NCBI RefSeq assembly: GCF_030733265.1
Contig: NZ_JASHJI010000003.1
Span: 372,001-436,000 of the forward strand
Source: Roseibium sp. MMSF_3412
GTDB taxonomy: Bacteria; Pseudomonadota; Alphaproteobacteria; Rhizobiales; Stappiaceae
Direction: 5' to 3'
Length of the DNA stretch: 64,000 nt
Positions within the stretch are counted from its first letter, which is position 1, and every line of letters begins with the position of its first letter. The notes under the pieces are model-generated. The model made no database searches, was not told the DNA's origin, and was given only the letters and a program-made list of their open reading frames with translations. Positions 25,216 through 34,369 of the stretch are shown here, in pieces. A program made the translations under genes and the position numbers.

Positions 25216-26121
25216 GTGACGATTGAGCTGACGCAGCACCTGACGGAACAGGGCGCCCGGATTGAAACCGTTCTGAAACGCGTTCTGGACCCTGCCGCGC
25301 TTTCCGGTGAGATAGCACGGCCGTCCCGGCTGGTCGACGCGATGCGCCACGGCGCACTCAACGGCGGCAAACGCCTCAGACCCATCCTCGTCGTGGAGAC
25401 CGCAAAACTGTTCGGCCGCGATGATGATGGCGTCCTTGAGGCGGCCTGTGCGCTGGAACTCATTCATTGCTACTCGCTCATACATGACGATCTGCCCGCC
25501 ATGGACGATGACGACCTGCGCCGGGGACAGCCAACCGTGCACAAGGCCTTTGACGAGGCAACGGCGATCCTTGCGGGCGATGCCTTGCTGACGCTCGCAT
25601 TTGACGTGATCGGCAGCGCCGCGGTTCATGACGATGCCGCCATCCGGCTTCGGCTGTCGCAAGAACTCTCGCGCGCGGCTGGCGTCGGCGGCATGGCCGG
25701 TGGCCAGATGCTCGATCTTGAATCGGAACACCGGGCCCGTTCGGAAACGGAAATCCGTCTGCTGCAGTCCATGAAGACCGGCGCGCTGTTGCGCTACGCC
25801 TGCCGCTCGGGCGCTATCGTCGCCGATGCATCGGGTGAAGATATCGACAGACTGACCCGTTTCGGTGAAGTGATCGGTCTCGCCTTTCAGCTCGCCGACG
25901 ATCTTCTTGATGTCGAAGCGAGCCCGGAAATCATGGGCAAGGCGACCGGCAAGGACGCTGAAGCCGGCAAGGCCACGCTCGTCGGCCTGTGGGGCTCGGA
26001 AAAGACCCATGCCGAATTGAAGACACTGCTCGCGGAAGCCGCAAAGCTGCTTGCGCCCTACGGAGAAAACGCTGAGACGTTGTCGGCACTGGCGGACTTT
26101 ATCGTCAATCGTTCGAACTGA
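25216..26121 (+). CDS. ispA: Farnesyl diphosphate synthase (polyprenyl synthetase)
   Basis: 301 residues. First aspartate-rich motif in HDDLPAMDDDDLRRGQP near residue 94 and second in FQLADDLLDVE near residue 224; the GGKRLRP motif near residue 50 binds IPP. It makes farnesyl diphosphate from IPP and DMAPP or GPP. Start is GTG at 25216 with GGAG upstream. The usual upstream xseB is absent. Its end overlaps the convergent tyrA by 17 bp. Confidence 0.93.
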   Translation: MTIELTQHLTEQGARIETVLKRVLDPAALSGEIARPSRLVDAMRHGALNGGKRLRPILVVETAKLFGRDDDGVLEAACALELIHCYSLIHDDLPAMDDDDLRRGQPTVHKAFDEATAILAGDALLTLAFDVIGSAAVHDDAAIRLRLSQELSRAAGVGGMAGGQMLDLESEHRARSETEIRLLQSMKTGALLRYACRSGAIVADASGEDIDRLTRFGEVIGLAFQLADDLLDVEASPEIMGKATGKDAEAGKATLVGLWGSEKTHAELKTLLAEAAKLLAPYGENAETLSALADFIVNRSN

Positions 26122-27049
26122 CGGGAGTGCCGGCCACATGCCTGCCGAAATCCGGCGCGTCGGTTTCCTGACCCGCCTCGATGATTGACCGGCGGATGCC
26201 CCGGGTGCGCGTGAACAGATCAAACAGCATCTCGCCGTCGCCCCAGCGGATCGCCCGCTGCATCGCGGAAAGATCCTCGGAGAACCGCGCCAGCATCTCC
26301 AGGATGGCTTCCTTGTTGTTCAGGCAGACATCGCGCCACATGGTCGGATCGGACGCCGCCAGACGCGTGAAGTCGCGGAAACCGGACGCGGAATACTTGA
26401 TCACCTGAGACTTGGTCACGGTGGCAAGATCGTCGGCAGTACCAACGATATTGTAGGCGATCAGATGCGGCAGGTGCGAAACGATCGCCAGAACCAGGTC
26501 GTGATGTTTCGGCTCCATCAGATCCACATCTGAGCCGCAGCCTTCCCAGAAGGTTTTGAGCCTGGCGAGCGCTGCCGGATCGGTGTTTTCGGGCGGCGTG
26601 AGAATGCACCAGCGCTGGTCGAACAGGGTCGGAAAACCGGCATCCGGGCCGGAATGCTCCGTGCCTGCGATCGGGTGCCCCGGAATGAAGTGGACACCGT
26701 CCGGCACATGCGGACTGACCTGCTCAACGACGGATTCCTTGGTTGAACCCGCGTCGGTCAGGATCGCTCCCTTTTTCAGCGCCGGTGCGATCCACTTGGC
26801 AACGGCCTCGTTGGCCCCGACAGGGACGCAGAGAATGACGAGGTCCGCACCCTCGACCGCCTCCGCTGCGTCAAGCGCATAGTGATCACCAAGGCCCAGT
26901 TCTTCCGCACGCTGCAATGTCGCCGTCGAACGGGTCGAAATGGCGATCTCTTTCACGAGCCCGCGCTGCCGGGCAACCTGCGCCAGCGAGGAACCGATAA
27001 GGCCGATCCCGATCAGGGCCATACGATCGAATATGGGAGCACCAGTCAT
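26105..27049 (-). CDS. tyrA: Prephenate/arogenate dehydrogenase
   Basis: 314 residues. Rossmann motif in ALIGIGLIGSSLA (residues 11-23), then CVPVGANEAV, HFIPGHPIAGTEHSGPDAGF near residue 145 and the RDVCLNNKEAI segment near 247. It oxidises prephenate (or arogenate) to the tyrosine precursor. It follows hisC by 17 bp in the chorismate mutase-hisC-tyrA operon, so the three are a unit of aromatic and histidine metabolism. Confidence 0.93.
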   Translation of the reverse strand: MTGAPIFDRMALIGIGLIGSSLAQVARQRGLVKEIAISTRSTATLQRAEELGLGDHYALDAAEAVEGADLVILCVPVGANEAVAKWIAPALKKGAILTDAGSTKESVVEQVSPHVPDGVHFIPGHPIAGTEHSGPDAGFPTLFDQRWCILTPPENTDPAALARLKTFWEGCGSDVDLMEPKHHDLVLAIVSHLPHLIAYNIVGTADDLATVTKSQVIKYSASGFRDFTRLAASDPTMWRDVCLNNKEAILEMLARFSEDLSAMQRAIRWGDGEMLFDLFTRTRGIRRSIIEAGQETDAPDFGRHVAGTPVSSND

Positions 27050-27066
27050 GTGTTCTTGTTCTGCCT

Positions 27067-28203
27067 TCAGGCCTGTCCCAGAAATTTTTTCAGATGTTCG
27101 ACAACGAACCGGTTCGCTTCCTCGGAACCGACGGTCATGCGCAGGGCGTTCGGCAGGCCGTAATTGGCGACCTGGCGCAGCACGCAGCCGTGCTCCAGAA
27201 GATAGGCATCCGCGTCCGCCGCGCGCTTGCCGTCCTCGTCGGGAAAGTGGACGAGCACGAAATTGCCGACGCTCGGCGTCACCTTCAGGCCGAGCCTTTC
27301 CAGCTCATTGGTCACCCATGGCAACCATTCGTCGTTATGCTCGACCGCGCGTGTCAGGAATTCGCGGTCCTGAACCGCGGCAATCCCGGCCGCGATCGCC
27401 ATCCCCGAGACGTTGAAGGGGCCGCGAATCCGATTGAGCGCATCAATGATGTGCGACGGGCCGAAACCCCAGCCGATGCGCAGATTGGCAAGCCCGTACA
27501 CCTTGGAGAAGGTCCGTGTCATGACGACATTGTTGGACGTCGCCGCAAGCTCGATCCCGCTCTCGTAGTCGTTCTTGCGCACATATTCGCCATAGGCCGC
27601 ATCAAGCACCAGAAGCACATGCGCCGGCAGGCCCTCGTGCAGACGTTTGACTTCCTCGAACGGCAGGTAGGTGCCGGTCGGGTTGTTCGGATTGGCGATG
27701 AAAACCATCTTGGTCTTGTCGGTCACCCGGGCAAGGATGGCGTCGACATCGGTCTTGAGATCCGTTTCCGGCGCGACAACGGGCGTCGCCCCCGCCGCAC
27801 GGATCGCAATGTCGTAGATCAGGAAGCCATGCTCGGAATAGATCGCTTCGTCGCCCTGCCCCAGATAGGCATAGGCAAGAAAGCTCAGAATCTCGTCCGA
27901 GCCGGCGCCGCAGATGATCCGGTCTGGGTGCAGCCCATACGTTTCCGCGATGGCATCGCGAAGTTCGTTGGCGGCACCGTCGGGATAAAGTTCAAGGTTA
28001 TGTGCAACCGTTTCGATCGCCGCTTTTGCCTTCGGGCTTGCGCCAAGCGGGGTCTCGTTGGAGGACAGCTTGTGCACCGTCTTGCCATGCGTGCCTTTGG
28101 ATTTGCCGGGAACATAGGCTGCAATATCCAATACGCCAGCGCGTGGCTGCGGGCGCTCGGGTCTGGTCACGTCGGCTTCACTCATTGTCTTCTTCCCGCT
28201 CAT
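27067..28203 (-). CDS. hisC: Histidinol-phosphate (aromatic) aminotransferase
   Basis: 378-residue class II PLP aminotransferase. The PLP lysine is in [17 protein letters not shown] near residue 236; [14 protein letters not shown] is the conserved NPNNPTG block. Sitting between a chorismate mutase and tyrA, it probably transaminates both histidinol-phosphate and aromatic precursors. The start at 28203 overlaps the previous stop as ATGA; the ATG at 28185, with GGGAAGAAG upstream, is equally plausible. Confidence 0.92.
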   Translation of the reverse strand: MSGKKTMSEADVTRPERPQPRAGVLDIAAYVPGKSKGTHGKTVHKLSSNETPLGASPKAKAAIETVAHNLELYPDGAANELRDAIAETYGLHPDRIICGAGSDEILSFLAYAYLGQGDEAIYSEHGFLIYDIAIRAAGATPVVAPETDLKTDVDAILARVTDKTKMVFIANPNNPTGTYLPFEEVKRLHEGLPAHVLLVLDAAYGEYVRKNDYESGIELAATSNNVVMTRTFSKVYGLANLRIGWGFGPSHIIDALNRIRGPFNVSGMAIAAGIAAVQDREFLTRAVEHNDEWLPWVTNELERLGLKVTPSVGNFVLVHFPDEDGKRAADADAYLLEHGCVLRQVANYGLPNALRMTVGSEEANRFVVEHLKKFLGQA

Positions 28204-29069
28204 TCCTGCAGCTCTTCGCTGCCGAATTCGTCGTCGCCATCATTCTCACCGTCGATCGGTGCGGCGTACCCACCGACGCGGCGCAGGACATCAGGTCTGG
28301 CTCCCGCGGCTGCGCAGGCGGCCAGCGCATCTTCTTCCGTCAGTTCGCCGGAAATCGCCAAAAGCGCGTCAACGCCGCTGCCGGACCGGAAAAAGCTAAG
28401 CACTTCAATGCCCTGATCCATCAGCTTTCCAGGCAGAACATCCGACCAGCGCGCGTCATAAACCGTAACGTCGGTGTTGTCGACAAGGTTGTCCGCCCGC
28501 GAAAGGACGAGAGCAGGCAAATCGGCCGGGCGTTCATCGAGCATGACGAACGGCAGACGCGCTCTGACAAGGGCACCCGTCTCGCTGAGCCCGCGCCACC
28601 AGGGCAGGTCGGCGCGGTCGTTCAGGGCGACGAGACCGATCGCGTGCCCTGTCGAAAGACCAACCGCATCAACGACATCCGACGCATCACTGCACGGGTC
28701 GAGTTCCGTTGAAAAGCCGAAATAGAACCGTGCCAGATCAAGCATGTCGATCAGCTCGGCACCGCCATCCAGATAGATTACCGTGCCTGTCCCCTGAAGC
28801 GTGCAGGCGCAGATAATGTCGCGCCAGATCTGTTCCACCGTGGTGACCGGCAGATTGCCGCGATGCCGTTCCAGCATTTGCCGGACGCTGTCCGCATCCC
28901 GATCCGGACGATAGGACAGGGCCGTTTCCGCGCTGTCGCCGCCGGCACCCCGGATCGCGGTTTCCGCATCCGCGCGCTCCATCAACGCCTCATGGATGCG
29001 CGTATCGATTTCGTCGATACGGGCGCGCAGGTCGACGGTTGTCATGCCATCGTCCGGTGTTTGAGGCAT
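28200..29069 (-). CDS. Chorismate mutase with shortened PDT-like and ACT-like C-terminus
   Basis: 289 residues. An AroQ-type chorismate mutase helix bundle occupies residues 9-90 ([20 protein letters not shown], then RYRPDR-type and QIWRDIICA helices). The next ~100 residues resemble the first lobe of prephenate dehydratase ([19 protein letters not shown]) but the second lobe is mostly missing and the TRF catalytic motif is replaced by [11 protein letters not shown]. The last ~75 residues look like an ACT domain ending in LRRVGGYA. Mutase activity is likely; dehydratase activity is not. The ATG at 29045 is an alternative start. hisC overlaps by ATGA. Confidence 0.8.
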   Translation of the reverse strand: MPQTPDDGMTTVDLRARIDEIDTRIHEALMERADAETAIRGAGGDSAETALSYRPDRDADSVRQMLERHRGNLPVTTVEQIWRDIICACTLQGTGTVIYLDGGAELIDMLDLARFYFGFSTELDPCSDASDVVDAVGLSTGHAIGLVALNDRADLPWWRGLSETGALVRARLPFVMLDERPADLPALVLSRADNLVDNTDVTVYDARWSDVLPGKLMDQGIEVLSFFRSGSGVDALLAISGELTEEDALAACAAAGARPDVLRRVGGYAAPIDGENDGDDEFGSEELQE

Positions 29070-29145
29070 CTGAAGTCCCAGCCTGGTTAAAAGTGCAGCG
29101 GCGCATAGTCATATTCATGTGATCGCCCAAACGCAAAAGAAATCA

Positions 29146-29174
29146 TTGACTCATTGAGCCCCGCGCGGCTAGGT
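29146..29174 (+). promoter_or_regulatory. Candidate metX promoter
   Basis: TTGACT (29146-29151), 17-nt spacer and CTAGGT (29169-29174). The predicted start near 29181 coincides with the 5' end of the SAM-II-like leader. Confidence 0.4.
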
Positions 29175-29180
29175 CGCTCG

Positions 29181-29275
29181 TCTGGCTGATTTGCCGAAGC
29201 CCGTCTCTCAAGCTGGATTCAGGGCGCGCGCAATCCCACATAGCGTCATTGCCCGAGGTTTCCTGGTTAAAGCGA
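29181..29275 (+). promoter_or_regulatory. SAM-II-like riboswitch candidate upstream of metX
   Basis: TCTGGCT (29181-29187) can pair with AGCTGGA (29211-29217), two pairs being G-U, enclosing GATTTGCCGA, which matches the SAM-II P1/L1 signature GAUUUG-CCGA. GGTTAAAG (29265-29272) lies where SAM-II has GCUAAAG, just before the metX ribosome site. The L1 end reads CTCTCA instead of TTGCA and the linker is unusually long, so this is a divergent or decayed member at best. SAM-II typically controls metX/metA in alphaproteobacteria. Confidence 0.45.
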
Positions 29276-29294
29276 GAAGAGCGCCCCACCCGTC

Positions 29295-30497
29295 ATGCCA
29301 ACTGAGAGCAAACATCCGGAAGCGCTTGACCCCGTGAAAGCGAACCAGGCAGAGACGCCGTCGAGCAAGCTCGCCCGCTTTCCGGCGGACCAGCCGCTGG
29401 AGCTGGACTCGGGCGTTCAGCTGGCACCCTGGCAGATTGCCTATGAGACTTATGGCGCGCTCAATTCCGACAAGTCGAACGCCATTCTTGTCTGTCATGC
29501 CCTGACCGGTGACCAGTATGTCGCCTCGACCAACCCGGTGACCGGAAAGCCCGGCTGGTGGGATCTGATGGTTGGTCCGGGCAAACCGATCGACACCAAT
29601 CACTATTTCGTTGTCTGCGCCAATGTTCTCGGCGGTTGCCTCGGCACGACGGGACCGGCATCGATCAACCCGGAAACCGGCACCCCCTATGGCCTCGATC
29701 TGCCGGTCATCACCATTCGTGACATGGTGCGCGCGCAGGCCCGGCTTGTCGACCATCTCGGCATCGACACGCTTTTCACCGTCATCGGCGGGTCCATGGG
29801 CGGGATGCAGGTACTGCAATGGGCGGCCAGCTATCCGGAACGCGTGTTCGCGGCCGTTCCGATTGCCGCCGCAGCCCGGCACACGTCCCAGAACATTGCC
29901 TTTCATGAAGTCGGCCGCCAGGCGATCATGGCGGATCCGAACTGGCGCGGCGGCGGCTATATCGATGAGGACGTGAGACCGACCAAGGGCCTCGCGGTCG
30001 CCCGCATGGCGGCCCATGTCACCTACATGTCCGACGAATCGCTGCACCAGAAATTCGGCCGCAACCTTCAGGACCGCGACAGGCTGACCTTCGGCTTCGA
30101 CGCCGATTTCCAGATTGAAAGCTATCTGCGCCACCAGGGCATGACCTTCGTCGACCGTTTCGACGCCAATTCCTATCTCTATGTGACGCGGGCCATGGAC
30201 TATTTCGATCTGGCGCACGAATTCGGCGGGTCGTTGCCTGCGGCCTTCGCCGGCACGAAAACCCGTTTCTGCGTCATGTCGTTCACGTCCGACTGGCTGT
30301 TCCCGACCTCCGAGAGCCGCAGTGTGGTCAAGGCGCTTAATGCCGCCGCCGCGAACGTTTCCTTTGTGGAGATCGAAAGCGACCGGGGACACGATTCCTT
30401 TCTGCTGGATGTCCCGGAAATGTTCGAGACCATTCAGGGTTTCATGACCGGTGCGGCCCATGCACGCGGCATACCGGCACCGGGGGAGGCCGGCTGA
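29295..30497 (+). CDS. metX: Homoserine O-acyltransferase (MetX)
   Basis: 400-residue alpha/beta-hydrolase that acylates homoserine at the start of methionine synthesis; acetyl or succinyl donor is uncertain in alphaproteobacteria. The nucleophile is Ser in [12 protein letters not shown] near residue 169, with Asp in FTSDWLFP and His in DRGHDSF completing the triad. CHALTGDQY and [10 protein letters not shown] are family blocks. metW follows with a 1-nt gap. A riboswitch-like leader precedes it. Confidence 0.95.
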   Translation: MPTESKHPEALDPVKANQAETPSSKLARFPADQPLELDSGVQLAPWQIAYETYGALNSDKSNAILVCHALTGDQYVASTNPVTGKPGWWDLMVGPGKPIDTNHYFVVCANVLGGCLGTTGPASINPETGTPYGLDLPVITIRDMVRAQARLVDHLGIDTLFTVIGGSMGGMQVLQWAASYPERVFAAVPIAAAARHTSQNIAFHEVGRQAIMADPNWRGGGYIDEDVRPTKGLAVARMAAHVTYMSDESLHQKFGRNLQDRDRLTFGFDADFQIESYLRHQGMTFVDRFDANSYLYVTRAMDYFDLAHEFGGSLPAAFAGTKTRFCVMSFTSDWLFPTSESRSVVKALNAAAANVSFVEIESDRGHDSFLLDVPEMFETIQGFMTGAAHARGIPAPGEAG

Positions 30498-30498
30498 C

Positions 30499-31131
30499 AT
30501 GAACCTTGCCCCGAAACAGACCCGCGCCGGCGAGGTGCGTGGAGACCACAAGGTCGTGGCTTCGCTGGTTCCGCTCGGCGGGCGCGTGCTTGATATCGGT
30601 TCGGAAGACGGCGCGCTGCTGGACCATCTTGTGCGCGAACGCCAGGTTGACGGCCGCGGTGTCGAATTGAGCCAGGCCGGCGTGAACCGGTGCGTGGCAC
30701 GCGGCCTGTCGGTCATTCAGGGCGATGCCGACAAGGATCTGGCGGACTACCCGGACGATGCCTTTGACGTCGTCATTCTCAGTCAGACGCTGCAGGCGAC
30801 GCGCGAGCCGAAAAAGGTGATGCGCGAACTTTTGCGCATCGGCAAGCAGGTGATTGTGTCGATCCCGAATTTCGCCCATTGGCGCAACCGCATGCAGCTG
30901 TTGTTCCGCGGCCGTATGCCGGTCACGAAATACCTGCCCTATGAATGGTACGATACACCGAACATCCACTTCTGCTCATTGCGCGACTTCGTCGAACTCT
31001 GCCATGAGCTGGACGCGGATGTTGAAAAGGCGATCGCCCTGAGCGCGCATGGCAACAAGATCCCGGTCAACGCCCCGTGGTGGGTCTGGAACATCGTCGC
31101 CGAGCAGGCTGTTTTCCTCCTGAAAAGGTGA
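30499..31131 (+). CDS. metW: Methionine biosynthesis protein MetW
   Basis: 210 residues, SAM methyltransferase fold with motif VLDIGSEDGALLDHLV near residue 33. MetW is required with MetX for homoserine acylation, and the pair is almost always adjacent, as here (1-nt gap). Start ATG at 30499; the frame extends upstream into metX without support. Confidence 0.95.
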   Translation: MNLAPKQTRAGEVRGDHKVVASLVPLGGRVLDIGSEDGALLDHLVRERQVDGRGVELSQAGVNRCVARGLSVIQGDADKDLADYPDDAFDVVILSQTLQATREPKKVMRELLRIGKQVIVSIPNFAHWRNRMQLLFRGRMPVTKYLPYEWYDTPNIHFCSLRDFVELCHELDADVEKAIALSAHGNKIPVNAPWWVWNIVAEQAVFLLKR

Positions 31132-31162
31132 TCCACCGCTTTCCCGCACTGATGGTTCGGGA

Positions 31163-31963
31163 TCAGGACCCCTCCGGCGCTTCACGCGACAGAATTGTCT
31201 TTTGTGAGCGCACCGCCCTGACCGGCTTCAGACCGGTGGCCACGCCTTCGGGAATGAACACCGGGCGCAAGACCCTTAAGCGGCTTTTCTTGCCGTCGGC
31301 CGGCAGGCTCTGGAAGACGACTTTCTCCGCCTCCACGACAAGTACGCCCCCAAAGACAGGCCAGATCCGCCTGCCGATCCCTTCCCAGGTGCGCGCGGCA
31401 CGCAGGATCGTTCGCGCCTTTGACGGCGGCATGAACAGCGCTTCCTTGTCGTCGACGACATTGAACTCGCAGCTCTTGAGCAGGTCCTTCAGCTGTCCGC
31501 TTGAATACGGGCGGCCATATCCGAAGGGCGACAATTCGGATTGCGCCCAAAGCCCGCGCCGGTTCGGCACGACGGCAATCAGCCGGCCGCCGGGACTGAG
31601 CAGACGCCACGCCTCCTTCAGAACGGCCTCCGGCTCCGAGCAATGATCGAGGGCGTGGACCAGCATGATCCGGTCGAACGAAATATCCGGAAATGGCAGG
31701 CTGGCATCCTCGACGAGCGTACAGGCGCTGTCGCGTTCGCGCGGCCAGGGCACCGCGCCCTGCGGGGCCGGCATCGCCGCGATGGCGCGTTCGGCTGAGT
31801 CGAGATACGGACGCATGAACGGACCGGCATAGCCCAGTCCCAGCAGCCGCTGACCGTCAAGTTCCGGCCACATGTCCCGGATCGGCGCTCCGATCAGGCT
31901 GCGCAGCAGACGCCCGAGCGGGAGATCGTAGAAAGCGCGCAAGTGAACGACGTCGAGATACAT
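31163..31963 (-). CDS. SAM-dependent methyltransferase domain protein
   Basis: 266 residues, Methyltransf_11-like core in residues 60-135: motif I position reads LGLGYAGPF, and DRIMLVHALDHC with LLSPGGRLIAVVPN form the later motifs. The family occurs beside gloB in many alphaproteobacteria; substrate unknown. It is convergent with metW and divergent from gloB. Confidence in the family is good, in the function poor. Confidence 0.75.
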   Translation of the reverse strand: MYLDVVHLRAFYDLPLGRLLRSLIGAPIRDMWPELDGQRLLGLGYAGPFMRPYLDSAERAIAAMPAPQGAVPWPRERDSACTLVEDASLPFPDISFDRIMLVHALDHCSEPEAVLKEAWRLLSPGGRLIAVVPNRRGLWAQSELSPFGYGRPYSSGQLKDLLKSCEFNVVDDKEALFMPPSKARTILRAARTWEGIGRRIWPVFGGVLVVEAEKVVFQSLPADGKKSRLRVLRPVFIPEGVATGLKPVRAVRSQKTILSREAPEGS

Positions 31964-32079
31964 TGGGGTTCGAACTGGCTCGGGTACGGACTCAAAAATG
32001 AGGCCGAAACGGTTTCAGGCGGTTAACGTGCCGGCACGGACCGAAAGCGGTCGCTTCCCGTCTTGCCCTCCAGCTTCCT

Positions 32080-32098
32080 GTTTGCCACTGTGGCAAAC
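32080..32098. promoter_or_regulatory. Perfect 19-bp palindrome upstream of gloB
   Basis: GTTTGCCAC-T-GTGGCAAAC: nine-base arms around a single T, 30 bp before the gloB start at 32129. Its size and perfection are typical of a dimeric regulator site. No regulator for it is recognised nearby. Confidence 0.55.
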
Positions 32099-32128
32099 AA
32101 CAAGTCAATCACTTCGGAAGCCTTCGAC

Positions 32129-32911
32129 ATGACCTTGAGCGACACAACCGAGATTCACCAGTTTCCCTGCCTCGACGACAATTTCGGCGTGCTGGTTCAT
32201 GACAGCGAAAGCGGCACGACCATTGCCATCGATGTTCCGGAGGCGATGACATACGAAAAAGCGCTGGCGGAAAAAGGCTGGGATCTGACCCATATCCTGA
32301 TCACCCATCATCATTGGGACCACGTTCAGGGCCTCGGTGAGCTCAAGCAGAAGACCGGTGCAACCGTTTACGGGCCGGCACGCTCCCGGCAGAAGATTGC
32401 GCAGCTCGACCGGACCGTCGAAGATGCGGACCACATCAGATGCGGCCCCTACGAGATCAAGGCAATCGCAACACCGGGGCACACGCTCGATCAGATTTCC
32501 TGGTACATCCCGGATATAAAGGCGGCGCACACGGGGGACACGCTGTTTTCGCTTGGCTGCGGCCGGGTTTTCGAAGGCGACAAGGAAATGATGTGGTCGT
32601 CCCTCGAAAAACTCATACGCGAGCTTCCAGACGAGACCAGCATCTATTGCGGACACGAATACACCGAGGCCAACGCAAAGTTCGCGCTGACCATCGAGCC
32701 CGGAAACAAAGACCTGCAGGCCCGTGCCGAAGAAGTCGCCCAAATCCGCGCGAGCGGTGATCCGACCCTGCCGACAACAATGGGTCGCGAAAAGGCGACG
32801 AACCCGTTTCTGCGGGCGGCGGAAGCCTCCGTTGCCGAGGCACTTGGCATGAGTGGCAAATCCGCAGCGGAAGTTTTTACCGAAATCAGAACACGAAAAG
32901 ACAACGCCTGA
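32129..32911 (+). CDS. gloB: Hydroxyacylglutathione hydrolase (glyoxalase II)
   Basis: 260-residue metallo-beta-lactamase-fold hydrolase that cleaves S-lactoylglutathione in methylglyoxal detoxification. The metal motif THHHWDHVQG is near residue 56, followed by PGHTLDQIS, GDTLFSLGCGRVFEG and YCGHEYTEANAKFA, all diagnostic. The ATG at 32129 is preceded by CGGAAG; the open frame starts 22 codons earlier without family similarity. Confidence 0.95.
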   Translation: MTLSDTTEIHQFPCLDDNFGVLVHDSESGTTIAIDVPEAMTYEKALAEKGWDLTHILITHHHWDHVQGLGELKQKTGATVYGPARSRQKIAQLDRTVEDADHIRCGPYEIKAIATPGHTLDQISWYIPDIKAAHTGDTLFSLGCGRVFEGDKEMMWSSLEKLIRELPDETSIYCGHEYTEANAKFALTIEPGNKDLQARAEEVAQIRASGDPTLPTTMGREKATNPFLRAAEASVAEALGMSGKSAAEVFTEIRTRKDNA

Positions 32912-33034
32912 CGCCGTTTCTTTGCCGAACGTTCAATCGGCAAAAATACGAGGCTCATTTCTTCAACAAAAGCCTTAAATCGCCGGTTTCTGTCCCCATA
33001 TGCACCCAATCGTGATCATGTCGGGGCAGAAACC

Positions 33035-33250
33035 ATGACACCAGCAAATGTCGAAACGTCCACCACTCGCACTGCCGAACAGCGCGCCCAGGACGTCGTG
33101 CACCGTATCCTGAGCCAGGCCGAGGCGATCCCCATGCACCATGGCGGCGGCCACAAGCTGGATATGCAGATACTCTATGAGGAAGTCGTCGCCGCCTTGC
33201 GCGAAACCATTGACGATCTCGCCTATTGCACGGACACAAACCCTTCATGA
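33035..33250 (+). CDS. Small hypothetical protein
   Basis: 71 residues, soluble, with no recognised domain. It has a possible ribosome site GGGGCAG before the ATG, and codon use resembles the neighbours. It lies between gloB and a cupin gene in the same direction, with 45 bp to the cupin start. Role unknown. Confidence 0.45.
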   Translation: MTPANVETSTTRTAEQRAQDVVHRILSQAEAIPMHHGGGHKLDMQILYEEVVAALRETIDDLAYCTDTNPS

Positions 33251-33295
33251 AGCGCGTTTGACCGTTTTCGATCCTGAACGCTACACTCGTTGAAC

Positions 33296-33742
33296 ATGCA
33301 GGACATAGCCGACATGACAGCTGACGAGGTCGTCAGCCTCCTGAAAATGCAGCCCCATCCCGAGGGCGGCTACTATGTCGAAACGTTTCGTGACGAGGTC
33401 ACGGACGAAAACGGCCGGGCTGCCTCGACGCTCATCTATTTTCTCTTGCCCGACGGCATTGTATCGCGCTGGCACAAGGTTGACGCTGTCGAAACCTGGC
33501 ACTGGTACGGTGGCGCACCGCTGGAACTTTCCATCAGCACCGACGGAGTGCAGAGACAGGATCTCAGGCTGGGCAACAACCTTGCCGCCGGCGAGCGGCC
33601 GCAGGGCATCGTGCCGCGCGATGGCTGGCAACAGGCACGCTCGCTCGGTGCCTGGACACTCGTCGGCTGCACGGTCGCACCCGGTTTTCAGTTTGAAGGC
33701 TTCGAAATGGCACCGGACGGCTGGGAACCGACGGCTCAATGA
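33296..33742 (+). CDS. Cupin domain protein (DUF985)
   Basis: 148 residues with the DUF985/cupin_5 pattern: QPHPEGGYYVETFRDEV at the N-terminus, the TLIYFLLPDGIVSRWHKVD block, ETWHWYGGAPLEL, and WTLVGCTVAPGFQFEGFEM near the end. Cupins bind small ligands or metals, here function unknown. I use the ATG at 33296; the ATG at 33314 is also possible. Its stop overlaps the next start as ATGA, so translation is coupled. Confidence 0.82.
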   Translation: MQDIADMTADEVVSLLKMQPHPEGGYYVETFRDEVTDENGRAASTLIYFLLPDGIVSRWHKVDAVETWHWYGGAPLELSISTDGVQRQDLRLGNNLAAGERPQGIVPRDGWQQARSLGAWTLVGCTVAPGFQFEGFEMAPDGWEPTAQ

Positions 33743-34245
33743 ACTGGTTGCTGCGTCTTAGCTCTGCACTTGAAACAACATCCAGATGGCCATCGTTTTT
33801 GCGAGTGACCGCCGGCTATCTGTTTAGCGTGCTGATGTCGTGCAGCCTCATTCTGGCGGGTTGCGTTGCTTTTTTAAACGTTCGCTCAATTGACGGCATT
33901 ATTCATTTATACTTTTACGCATTCACACAGGTATTCCTTTATTCAATTCCGGTTTTTGTAATTTGCTTCATTTCATCGGAATACTATAAAATTCGAAATA
34001 TTAGTTTCTTCTTCTTCTTTGGTGCCGCGAATGGGATTCTGATGAGTTATTTGTTGTTCCAAAGAGCGCGCCACGTTTTTGAAACGCCATACAACTCCAG
34101 TGATTTTCTGTTTTCTATACTGCCCGTTGTCGGTTGCATTTTCGGGCTTTTGTCTGCAAGCGTATACTGGTTGGTTTCGGGCCGATTTGCAGGCTCTACC
34201 CGGGACGGAGAATTACCCGACCCGCTCGACCGGAAGATTTATTGA
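33739..34245 (+). CDS. AT-rich membrane protein, unknown
   Basis: 168 residues, about four membrane helices (residues 23-47, 54-79, 87-107, 124-147), and no recognised domain. It overlaps the cupin gene by ATGA. Its base composition is clearly AT-richer than everything around it, with many TTT and ATT codons, which suggests recent acquisition. The tail (PDPLDRKIY) is hydrophilic. Confidence 0.55.
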   Translation: MNWLLRLSSALETTSRWPSFLRVTAGYLFSVLMSCSLILAGCVAFLNVRSIDGIIHLYFYAFTQVFLYSIPVFVICFISSEYYKIRNISFFFFFGAANGILMSYLLFQRARHVFETPYNSSDFLFSILPVVGCIFGLLSASVYWLVSGRFAGSTRDGELPDPLDRKIY

Positions 34246-34369
34246 TCGGTTCAATTCAATTTTGAATACCGAGCAGCCCGCACCATCGTTGGCAGTGTTT
34301 GCAATCGGTCAACAGGGTCCGCGACGGTGGCTTTTGCGGCCACCGCCGTCATTCGAATCAGACACCCTG

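Noticed and set aside
29181..29294. SAM/SAH-type riboswitch instead of SAM-II
   Set aside because: That class is short and sits mainly before metK in Rhodobacterales; the GATTTGCCGA block and the metX context fit SAM-II better.
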